A stretch of 23,096 nt of DNA from NCBI GenBank assembly GCA_947425005.1, contig CANDYP010000010.1, forward strand, positions 1 to 23,096, in the 5' to 3' direction. Below are positions 8,379 to 15,228 of this stretch, in pieces; within the stretch, counting starts at the first letter, position 1, and the number at the start of each line of letters is the position of its first letter. The notes under the pieces were generated by a model, which was not told where the DNA came from, made no database searches, and saw only the letters and a program-made list of their open reading frames with translations. This DNA is from Rickettsiales bacterium (GTDB taxonomy: Bacteria; Pseudomonadota; Alphaproteobacteria; Rickettsiales; UBA1997). The position numbers were made by a program, and so were the translations under genes.

Positions 8379-8390
8379 ATTTGAGCTTGA

Positions 8391-8481
8391 GACGAGACAC
8401 CACCCTACCCCCCTTGTCAGGGGGGCTTAAATCGAGCTCAATCAAAGCCCCCCTGACAAGGGGGTAGTGGGGTTTCTCGTC
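8391..8481. repeat. Palindromic element, copy 1 (inner-loop type A)
   Basis: Two near-identical inverted arms (8391-8428 and 8445-8481) flank a 16-nt loop. Each arm begins at its outer end with GACGAGA, passes a C-rich stretch and contains C6-TTGTCA-G6, ending at the inner side with GCTT. The element lies in the 126-nt gap between the convergent lepA and the large Ala-rich gene and could fold into a hairpin in RNA from either strand. It lacks a clean U-tract, so I do not call it a terminator. There are mismatches in the outer third (CACCACC against CCCCACT). Confidence 0.9.
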
Positions 8482-8504
8482 ACGAACTTAATCTAAGGAA
8501 GTTT

Positions 8505-11369
8505 CTACTCACGCTCCGTTGAATTAGCTTTATCACGAGTATCCTTAACATCATTACCTGTCACAGAAGAGTCAGTTACAACCGTGTTGTGATTCCTTAA
8601 TGCCAACGCTGCCTCGTGAACCGCAGCAGCTGCACCTAACAATTCCGCCGGCCCAGATACCGCTGAATAAACGGATGGATTGACTGCTATTCCACCTGCA
8701 TCAGCTGGCGATACAGCGGCGGCAAGTGCTTTCCCGCTTCCACTTGCACGATCCGATGGATCTACGAATGCCGTCGGATTGCCGCGGTCTGCTGGCAACC
8801 TCACACCACCATCCACTGAAGCTGCTCTAGCAACTGCCAAATCTTCTCGTGCCACACCCAGTTCGGCACTGTTATTCTGAACAAATTCTTGAGTAGCATT
8901 TGCAACAGCTCCCCTACTTACATCAGCAGAACCTGGAACAACCGGACTTCTAGGCGGCAATTGACTGTTGGAAGATTTAGCAGATGCAGGCAGCAATTCT
9001 TCCGCTTGCGATTCTTGGTTGTCGTAGGTCTGTTTACTTTCTGCCTGAGACTTTTTGTTCGTCATTTTACCTGCCGCCAAATACATCACCGCTGCAGCCG
9101 CAAAGATTCCAATCGGCGGCGCCATGATGCACAACATGAGTGATGCCGCAGTAGCTGTGGTGCCAATCGCCACATTGGTCATGTCTTCTTCACTCATTTG
9201 ACCTTTTGGTTTTTTCTTCGCTCCAGCTTGTTGCTCTGCTTTAGCTTGTTGCTCTGCTTTAGCTTTTTCTTCCTCCTCAGCCTTTTGCGGTAAATCGTTA
9301 GCAGGATCACTGCCAGAAGCAGCTTTGTTTGCAGGCTTTTTATCTCTGACATCTGGAACAACTTCATTCGCCGCAGGTTTTTCGCCATTGGTATTTGGCA
9401 CAACCTCGCCTTCTTTTGCAGACTCTTGACCGTCAACATCTGAAGTAGCTCTATCTTCATCCGAATGTTCTGCGCCATTGGCATTTGGCACAACCTCACC
9501 TTCTTTTACAGACTCTTGACTGTCAGCATCTGCAGTAAACTCATTCGTCGCAGGTTCCACCACAGCTGGCTCTGCACCATCGGCCTCTATTTCAACTACA
9601 GGAGCAGCATCCGGAAAAGCGCTTTTAAAATTACCAACAAGAACAGCACCAAGATTTTTATCGCTGGCGAAAACACTTGCGCAAGCAGACATCATTTTTC
9701 CTATCTCATCTTCTTTGCTAACGCTTTCTTCGGCCAAATATTGAAAGGCGTTTATTAGTTGGCCGAGAGCAGCCGCCTTCTCTTCCTCTTCCATATCACC
9801 TTCATCTACAGACAAAATCGTGCGCGCGGTTTTTGCAAAAACACCAAAAGAAATATCGTTGCCTGTAAGCTCTTTTGCCTTTTCTGCGTTCAAAAAATCA
9901 GATAAGTCTTCAATTCTTTCCGCATCATTTGAACCGGTATTAGACTCACTAAAAGTCCTCATCACTTCAGAAAAAACCGCCGCCCTACCGCCATCAATTT
10001 TTGTAGCATCCTGCATCACCTTCATCGGATCCGCATTTACAGCAGCCTTGCTTTCTGGTTCTAAATCTACTACTGAAGTCGCTGCTACTGACGCTGTGCC
10101 TCCAGCTAAAACTCCTTCCGAAGGCGTATCTGCTGAGGTTTCGGCAATTGAAAGTGATGATGTTGCGACGCTTGATGGTCCCAAATCATCTTCTGCATTG
10201 CTTCCTGAATTATTTGACGAGGTCTCTAACACGGACAAAGTATCGCCAACACCTTCTAGATTTGAAGAAGCAGGAGAGTCTGCTGAAGAAGTAGGCGCTG
10301 CAGCGAGATTAACTGGCTTAGCCTGCATAATTTGAGAGCTAGCATCCATTGCCAATTCAGTAGCTGCAGCCACTACATTGCCAACAATTGGACCTCCAAC
10401 CATTCCAGCAGCAAATCCAGCGCTAGTACTTGCAGCCTGAGTAACAGTACTTGCCGCTACATCTTCCATGACGCCGTCAACATCTGCGCTCTCGCGACTT
10501 ATGACACTCTCCGTAGCATCCATTGTCACACCAGCAGCGCTAGCAGCAACCATTCCAATAATTGGGTTTCCGGTAGCAACTGCAACAGCAGCGCCAACCG
10601 CACCTTCGACAACATTTTCCGCCACAACCTCTGCAACTTTTCCGGGATTTTGTTGAACAGTTTGAGCAGCATCATTAGCGGCTTGATGAAGCATGTCGAC
10701 GCCTTGCACCAAAGCATCCATCGTGGTCGAAGCTGCTTGCGCAATAGCGGCTTCAGCTTCATCCGACACGTCACCTTCGGCGCTACTGAATGCAGACCTA
10801 GTTGGATCGCTTACTGCCGCTTGAGCCTCATCCCTTACTTCAGTAACAGCGGCAGGCCTTACCTCATCCTCTTTCCCCGGATTGTCACGCCAAGTTCCGC
10901 CACCAAATCCAAGTGGAGTGTCTGAAAGATTTACCTTTGTCCGCTTGGAGTTATTTTTAGGACTGGACTTGGCAGTTCTCTTTTCCCCCTTTTGCGCCTG
11001 CACTTCCGCAGCAACTTTTTCTTTCTGCTCCGCTCTTTGAGCTTCACTTAAAGATCCTTGCCCAACCACAGCAGCATTACGCGCAGCGGCTTCGTTGGTA
11101 GCGGCTTTATTTTCTGCAGCTTTTCTTGCTCTTTCTTCGCTTCTCTGAGTTTTTTGATGTAATTTTTCTTGGCTCTCTTTTTCTAGATCATCTCTACGCT
11201 GCTGCCGAATTTCTTCTGGCGAAGAAACCATCTCGATGCCAGGCCCTTGCACGCTTTCAGCCTCAACTCCACCTCCACCAACTCCTGCTTTTTTGTTTAA
11301 ATTATTCTTCACATATTCTTCCATAGTTGGAGTTAAATCCTTAGAGCGATGAGTGCGAGGACGAGCCAT
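8505..11369 (-). CDS. Large Ala-rich low-complexity protein of unknown function
   Basis: I do not recognise this gene. It is 954 aa from the ATG at 11369 (MARPRTHRS); the frame extends to a TTG at 11555, but that part is poor protein sequence and I prefer the ATG. In order there are: a basic N-terminus; a charged coiled-coil-like region (about 50-135); two Gly/Ala segments (about 256-283 and 315-343) sharing G-x-P-I-[IV]-G and a later MDA; a Ser/Thr/Asp-rich linker (about 355-450); a more ordered helical region (about 455-590); a 30-residue tandem repeat (from about 617); a Lys/Glu/Gln stretch; one hydrophobic stretch (about 731-769) long enough for one or two membrane passes; and a disordered tail. 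There is no N-terminal signal peptide. A secreted or surface protein, or a type IV effector, is possible but only inferred. Confidence 0.75.
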   Translation of the reverse strand: MARPRTHRSKDLTPTMEEYVKNNLNKKAGVGGGGVEAESVQGPGIEMVSSPEEIRQQRRDDLEKESQEKLHQKTQRSEERARKAAENKAATNEAAARNAAVVGQGSLSEAQRAEQKEKVAAEVQAQKGEKRTAKSSPKNNSKRTKVNLSDTPLGFGGGTWRDNPGKEDEVRPAAVTEVRDEAQAAVSDPTRSAFSSAEGDVSDEAEAAIAQAASTTMDALVQGVDMLHQAANDAAQTVQQNPGKVAEVVAENVVEGAVGAAVAVATGNPIIGMVAASAAGVTMDATESVISRESADVDGVMEDVAASTVTQAASTSAGFAAGMVGGPIVGNVVAAATELAMDASSQIMQAKPVNLAAAPTSSADSPASSNLEGVGDTLSVLETSSNNSGSNAEDDLGPSSVATSSLSIAETSADTPSEGVLAGGTASVAATSVVDLEPESKAAVNADPMKVMQDATKIDGGRAAVFSEVMRTFSESNTGSNDAERIEDLSDFLNAEKAKELTGNDISFGVFAKTARTILSVDEGDMEEEEKAAALGQLINAFQYLAEESVSKEDEIGKMMSACASVFASDKNLGAVLVGNFKSAFPDAAPVVEIEADGAEPAVVEPATNEFTADADSQESVKEGEVVPNANGAEHSDEDRATSDVDGQESAKEGEVVPNTNGEKPAANEVVPDVRDKKPANKAASGSDPANDLPQKAEEEEKAKAEQQAKAEQQAGAKKKPKGQMSEEDMTNVAIGTTATAASLMLCIMAPPIGIFAAAAVMYLAAGKMTNKKSQAESKQTYDNQESQAEELLPASAKSSNSQLPPRSPVVPGSADVSRGAVANATQEFVQNNSAELGVAREDLAVARAASVDGGVRLPADRGNPTAFVDPSDRASGSGKALAAAVSPADAGGIAVNPSVYSAVSGPAELLGAAAAVHEAALALRNHNTVVTDSSVTGNDVKDTRDKANSTERE
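9381..9540. repeat. 90-nt in-frame tandem repeat inside the Ala-rich gene
   Basis: Two direct copies with a period of exactly 90 nt (compare the stretches beginning at 9385 and 9475, both GCCATTGG followed by TATTTGGCAC or CATTTGGCAC). They encode two copies of a 30-residue unit with the core QES[VA]KEGEVVPN[AT]NG. A further short match (TCATTCG, one base, CGCAGGTT) recurs at 9364 and 9541. The copies differ mostly by single substitutions, so the duplication is old enough to have diverged but remains in frame. Confidence 0.85.
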
Positions 11370-11596
11370 TTTATTTTGATTTGTTTGATTGAATGAACCT
11401 TTGCAGAGCTTCCTATCAAAAGCGGTTCTTACTAAATTTTTTTCAAGATTTTTTAACGCGAAATTCCGAAAGGAGACGGATTTGCTTTTGGGATTTGCTT
11501 TTGGCGGGTGGATTTTGGCGGGGAGATTTTGAGCGGGGATTTTGAGCGATTGCAATTGTGCAACCGTTTGATTTTCTTTTTTAAAATTTAAGCAAA

Positions 11597-11673
11597 TGGT
11601 GGGTGGTAGAAGACTCGAACTTCCGACCTCTACGATGTCAACGTAGCACTCTAACCAACTGAGCTAACCACCC
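11597..11673 (-). tRNA. tRNA-Val (anticodon GAC), CCA encoded
   Basis: A 77-nt cloverleaf on the minus strand: acceptor stem GGGTGGT paired with ACCACCC, D arm GCTC...GAGT, anticodon stem CTACG/CGTAG around loop TTGACAT giving anticodon GAC (reads GUC and GUU), a 5-nt variable region, T arm GGAAG/CTTCT around TTCGAGT, discriminator A and a genome-encoded CCA. It is alone, not in a cluster. There are 227 nt between its 3' end and the start of the Ala-rich gene on the same strand. Confidence 0.96.
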
Positions 11674-11793
11674 CCGTGACTTGTTTGTAAATTTATTTTG
11701 ATTTGAAATTTTAGATCTTAGATTAAGCGGTGACTCTCATCTGCAGCGCGCGCAAGATAAAGTTGCAAATTCGTTAGTCAAATTATTGTAACA
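11674..11793. other. Spacer upstream of tRNA-Val with no gene
   Basis: AT-rich sequence holding the presumed tRNA promoter on the minus strand. It contains a short GCGCGCGC tract near 11747 and no ORF. I cannot pick a convincing -35/-10 pair. Confidence 0.4.
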
Positions 11794-11933
11794 CCCCCGA
11801 TCTAAGCCCCCCTGATAAGGGGGGGGTAGGGGGGTTTCTCGTCACGAGTTCGGAGTTTTTAGCGCTAAGCTAATCTGAATTCTTGACGAGAAACCCCACT
11901 ACCCCCCTTATCAGGGGGGCTTAGATCGGGGGG
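11794..11933. repeat. Palindromic element, copy 2 (long-loop type B)
   Basis: The same arm as in copy 1 but joined by its other end. The arms (11794-11843 and 11885-11933) have the CCCCGATCTAAGC side outward and the TCTCGTC side inward, separated by a 41-nt loop that is itself partly self-complementary and contains AGCGCT. The arms are about 49-50 nt because this topology includes the GATC flank. The hairpin core here is TGATAA/TTATCA. The left arm has a run of eight G where the right arm has six. It ends 33 nt before queC. Confidence 0.9.
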
Positions 11934-11966
11934 TCCGGCTAATCCTCAAATCAATCCTCAAAAATA

Positions 11967-12686
11967 ATGAAAAAAGCCATTGTCCTGCTTAGTGGTGGGC
12001 TTGACTCTACGACGGTTTTAGGACTTGCCAAAAATTCCGGCTTCGAACTTTACGCTTTAAGTTTTGCTTACGGACAACGTCACGAAATCGAACTCGAATC
12101 CGCAAAAAAAACCGCCAAAAAATTCGACGTTAAAGAACACAAAATCGCCAAAATCGATTTAAGAATCTTCGGCGGATCCGCTCTCACTGCCGAAATCCCC
12201 GTGCCGAAGGATAGTTGTCAGCCAACCCCACCGCCAACTAACAACCAGCAACCAACAACCAAAATCCCCGTCACTTACGTGCCCGCCCGCAACACCATTT
12301 TCCTTTCTTACGCCCTTGCCTACGCCGAAGTTGTTGGCGCTTTCGACATCTTCATTGGTGTCAATGCCGTGGATTACAGCGGTTATCCCGATTGTCGTCC
12401 GGAATTTATTTCCACTTTCGAAAAACTTGCTGATCTGGCGACAGCTGCCGGCGTTGAACAACAAGGCCATTTCAAAATTCACGCACCGCTAATTAAACTT
12501 TCCAAAAAAGAAATTATTGAAACTGGAATTGAGATCGGCGTTGATTACTCTGAGACTCACAGCTGTTACGATCCGCTGATTGAAGGCGACATGATTTTGG
12601 CTTGCGGCAAATGTGATTCTTGCCAACTCAGACTCGCAGGCTTCGCAGCCGCCGGAATCAAAGATCCCATCAATTACGTAAATTAA
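11967..12686 (+). CDS. queC: 7-cyano-7-deazaguanine synthase QueC
   Basis: A 239-aa enzyme that converts 7-carboxy-7-deazaguanine to preQ0 with ATP and ammonia in queuosine biosynthesis. The PP-loop SGGLDST is at residues 9-15 and the zinc site is C200, C213, C216 and C219 (ACGKCDSCQLR region). YVPARNT and GVNAVDYSGYPDCRPEF are family landmarks. Residues 81-99 are an unusual Pro/Gln/Asn/Thr-rich insert just before the conserved IPVTYVPARNT, where the family usually has a short charged loop. It lies between two palindromic elements, copy 3 beginning a few bases after its stop. There is no preQ1 riboswitch-like leader and no Shine-Dalgarno. Confidence 0.96.
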   Translation: MKKAIVLLSGGLDSTTVLGLAKNSGFELYALSFAYGQRHEIELESAKKTAKKFDVKEHKIAKIDLRIFGGSALTAEIPVPKDSCQPTPPPTNNQQPTTKIPVTYVPARNTIFLSYALAYAEVVGAFDIFIGVNAVDYSGYPDCRPEFISTFEKLADLATAAGVEQQGHFKIHAPLIKLSKKEIIETGIEIGVDYSETHSCYDPLIEGDMILACGKCDSCQLRLAGFAAAGIKDPINYVN

Positions 12687-12690
12687 CCCT

Positions 12691-12821
12691 CGATCTAAGC
12701 CCCCCTGATAAGGGGGGTAGGGGGGTTTTTGGTCACGAGCTCGGAATATTTCTTTAAAAAAATCTCTGAATTCTGGACCAGAAACCCCCCTACCCCCCTT
12801 ATCAGGGGGGCTTAGACTGAG
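12691..12821. repeat. Palindromic element, copy 3 (long-loop type B)
   Basis: Arms at 12691-12734 and 12776-12821 around a 41-nt loop, with the topology of copy 2. The inner ends read GTTTTTGGTC and GACCAGAAAC instead of the usual TCTCGTC and GACGAGA, so both arms changed together. The loop retains the GAGCTCGGA and CTGAATTC stretches seen in copy 2. It fills most of the queC-ribBX gap. Confidence 0.9.
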
Positions 12822-12843
12822 ACCCTTATCAGGCGCTTAGATC
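12822..12843. repeat. Degenerate extra half-arm of the palindromic element
   Basis: Immediately after copy 3 the sequence ACCCTTATCAGGCGCTTAGA repeats the core of the arm (C-run, TTATCA, G-run, GCTTAGATC) with shortened C and G runs. It looks like a decayed third arm and suggests that the element can form higher-order arrays. Confidence 0.6.
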
Positions 12844-12863
12844 AAGAAAAAATTATTTTAAAA

Positions 12864-13979
12864 ATGACCAGCAGCAAAAAATACCTCGCAACAATTCCTG
12901 AAATTATTTCCGAAGCGCGTGAAGGAAAAATGTTCATTCTTGTCGACGACGAAGGACGCGAGAATGAAGGGGATCTCGTGATTCCAGCCGCAATGTGCGA
13001 CGACAAAAAAATCAATTTCATGGCGCGGTTTGGACGGGGATTGATTTGTTTGACGCTCGCCGAAGAAAGAGTGCGCGAGCTCGATCTGCCCCTGATGTCA
13101 ATCAACAACCAGTCGCGCCATCAAACAGCTTTTACCGTTTCAATTGAAGCTCGCGACGGCATTTCTACCGGCATCTCGGCCTTTGATCGCGCCAAAACAA
13201 TTCGCGACGCAATTGATCCAAGCAAAGGCAAAGAGGCCTTGGTGAGCCCAGGCCACATCTTCCCCCTCAAAGCTGAAAAAGGCGGCGTGTTGGTGCGCGC
13301 CGGTCACACTGAAGCGGCGGTTGACATCGCTGTACTCGCAGATCTCAACCCATCCGGCGTGATCTGCGAAATAATGAATGACGACGGCTCGATGGCGCGG
13401 ATGCCGGATCTGATCAAATTCGCCAAATTGCACAAAATGAAAATCGCGACGATTGCCGATCTGATTGAATACCGTCGCAAAAATGAAAAATTAATTGAGG
13501 TAAAAGAGCGCGGAAAATTTATTCACAAAGAAAGTGGTGAGTTCGATTTGGTAATTTACCGCAGCAAAGTTGACGGGATTGAACACATTGCCTTGGTAAA
13601 AAATTTGGTGGGAGGCAAGATCAGCGGAAGCGCACCAACGCTGGTTCGGATGCATCACTTAAATATTTTTAGCGATTGTTTAGAAGATGCTCAGAACGCT
13701 AAAACTGGTTCGCTAACCAAGGCGTTGAAGAAAATTTCTAAAAGTGAGAGTGGGGTAGTGGTGGTAATCAGACAGCCCTTCGAGACTATTTCGCATTTAC
13801 TTACCGAAAACGAAAATCAGCCAAAAAATAAGGAAAAAGAATTAAGAACTTACGGCACCGGTGCTCAGATTTTATCTGACTTGGGAGTGACTGAAATGAC
13901 TTTGTTGACTAACTCGAAGAAGTCAGTGATCGGGCTGGAAGGATACGGGCTAAAGATCAGCGGTTACAAAAAAATCTAA
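12864..13979 (+). CDS. ribB: 3,4-dihydroxy-2-butanone 4-phosphate synthase with degenerate GTP cyclohydrolase II domain (RibBX type)
   Basis: A 371-aa two-domain protein. The N-terminal RibB domain (about 1-205) has the metal-binding acidic loop DDEGRENEGD, the TAFTVSIEARDG stretch, SPGHIFPL, GHTEAAVDIAVLA and CEIMNDDGSMAR; it makes the four-carbon riboflavin precursor from ribulose 5-phosphate. The C-terminal domain (about 213-371) aligns with GTP cyclohydrolase II but has LVRMHHLNIFSDCLEDA where active enzymes carry the CxxxxxxxxxCDC zinc site, so GTP ring opening is not expected. Such fusions are known in proteobacteria as RibBX. A separate RibA is therefore needed. No FMN riboswitch fits in the upstream gap, which is almost entirely repeat element. 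Its stop overlaps the stop of the convergent Cache gene by 4 nt. Confidence 0.92.
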   Translation: MTSSKKYLATIPEIISEAREGKMFILVDDEGRENEGDLVIPAAMCDDKKINFMARFGRGLICLTLAEERVRELDLPLMSINNQSRHQTAFTVSIEARDGISTGISAFDRAKTIRDAIDPSKGKEALVSPGHIFPLKAEKGGVLVRAGHTEAAVDIAVLADLNPSGVICEIMNDDGSMARMPDLIKFAKLHKMKIATIADLIEYRRKNEKLIEVKERGKFIHKESGEFDLVIYRSKVDGIEHIALVKNLVGGKISGSAPTLVRMHHLNIFSDCLEDAQNAKTGSLTKALKKISKSESGVVVVIRQPFETISHLLTENENQPKNKEKELRTYGTGAQILSDLGVTEMTLLTNSKKSVIGLEGYGLKISGYKKI

Positions 13980-14944
13980 TCTTTCACCAGAATTCTAACA
14001 AAATACAAAAGCGTCGAGAAGAAAATTGTGATGATCAGAAGTTCAATTAAATGCGGCCAGATCTCTTTGGAAGCGCCATTCACAAGGATGCCATTTGGCG
14101 CACTAATCAAAACCTTGTAAGGATATTTTTCAAAGTTACGCATTATTACGTAACTACCTCTAGGGTTAAATAATTTGAATTCCGACAAAGTACCTTCGCG
14201 AACCTCTTTAGCAGAAGAAAATTGCAGATTTTTTAACAAATCGTGATCTTCTGAGAACAGCCCAGATACTGATTCCATCAACACTTTGTCGTGATTATCC
14301 AAGATTGCAAAATCAACTCCGTAATTGCGCACTAATTTCTCAAATTTTTCGACCAAAGCGTAAACTTTAAAGCCCACAGCCGTGGTGCCGAAATAGCGAC
14401 CATCTTCGTCAACAACACCAACTCCGGCAGGTATCACATACTGTCCACTTGCCGCTCCAATTGTGGGAGAGCCGGTAAAAATTTTCCACGGAGTTTTTTC
14501 GCAATGAGCCAGATAATCGCGATTAGACACATCTAGCGGCATCTTGATCAAACCATATTCGCTGCTAATGGTTAACAGATTGCGATCGTCGATCCACAAG
14601 AACATCCCAGTTGAAAGCACATCTCTGACGGATCCGTAGTCGCCATGAGATCCGTTAAATGATTTAAAAATTTTGTTAATCTGCGATTTGTTGCCGTTGG
14701 ATAAAGCGATTTTTCTGTTGATGTAATTCAAGACGGATTCGGTGTAGTCCAAGGTGTTGGCAAAATTAAACTCAATCTCGTAGGCCGCAGATTTCATCTC
14801 TAATTTTTTGCGCCCCAGATAAGAATCAAAATTAGCGAGAGCAAAAATAACTACCGTTAAACTGAATAAGGCGTAGGCGCCCACCAAATACTTGGTCAAA
14901 GCAGCTCGACTGATTTTCTTGGATACTCGAAAGAATTTTAACAT
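13976..14944 (-). CDS. Membrane-anchored Cache/PDC-type sensor without output domain
   Basis: A 322-aa protein with a transmembrane helix at about 17-38, a periplasmic region of roughly 255 residues and a second helix at about 296-318, then only a few cytoplasmic residues (VRILVKD). The periplasmic part has PDC/dCache features: NRDYLAHCEKTPWKIFTGSP, SGQYVIPAGVGVVDEDG and a FGTTAVGF strand. These resemble ligand-sensing domains of histidine kinases and diguanylate cyclases. No HAMP, kinase, GGDEF or methyl-accepting domain follows, so it is either a stand-alone ligand-binding partner or a sensor cut off from its output module. No output fragment remains downstream; ribBX is immediately adjacent, tail to tail. 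The family call comes from pattern memory and needs a profile search. Confidence 0.72.
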   Translation of the reverse strand: MLKFFRVSKKISRAALTKYLVGAYALFSLTVVIFALANFDSYLGRKKLEMKSAAYEIEFNFANTLDYTESVLNYINRKIALSNGNKSQINKIFKSFNGSHGDYGSVRDVLSTGMFLWIDDRNLLTISSEYGLIKMPLDVSNRDYLAHCEKTPWKIFTGSPTIGAASGQYVIPAGVGVVDEDGRYFGTTAVGFKVYALVEKFEKLVRNYGVDFAILDNHDKVLMESVSGLFSEDHDLLKNLQFSSAKEVREGTLSEFKLFNPRGSYVIMRNFEKYPYKVLISAPNGILVNGASKEIWPHLIELLIITIFFSTLLYFVRILVKD

Positions 14945-15228
14945 AAGAAGACAAAATTTTTTGGGAAATTTTTGGAAAAAAAATGCAAGATGTTTAAGAG
15001 TCGAATGTCATTTTAATGTCAAGATTTGCGACCAGATTAAATAATAAAAAAACTGATCGTTTTAATTAGAAACAGGGTGACGGATTAGGTAGGCCAAACG
15101 TGATTTGGTGAACAGAATTCAACCTCTCTTCAAAACAATATTACCTTCCAAGGAAGATTTGATTTCTTGAATTTCAAAATTTACTTTCCTTCGTTTCCAC
15201 CCCCCCCTCCTTTTTTCCAAAAATCAAA
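14945..15228. promoter_or_regulatory. Divergent regulatory gap between the Cache gene and virD4, with C8 tract
   Basis: A 284-nt AT-rich gap that must hold promoters for both flanking genes; I see no unambiguous -35/-10 pair. At about 15184-15219 is a strongly pyrimidine-biased leader for virD4 containing a homopolymer of eight C (15200-15207), then TCC and six T, ending 10 nt before the ATG. No Shine-Dalgarno is possible in this leader. No ORF or RNA gene is evident. Confidence 0.5.

Noticed and set aside
8391..8481. Palindromic elements as classical Rho-independent terminators
   Set aside because: The hairpins are strong, but no U-tract follows; termination is possible but not supported by sequence alone.
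11370..11555. N-terminal extension of the Ala-rich protein from a TTG
   Set aside because: Only a non-ATG start, composition unlike the rest of the protein, and it would run close to the tRNA gene; the ATG at 11369 is more credible.
8391..12821. CRISPR array from repeated C/G-rich sequence
   Set aside because: Copies are inverted pairs scattered between genes, with no regular direct repeat-spacer pattern and no cas genes.
12687..12863. FMN riboswitch ahead of the riboflavin gene
   Set aside because: The gap is almost wholly palindromic element 3 and its decayed half-arm; no room for or sign of an RFN element.
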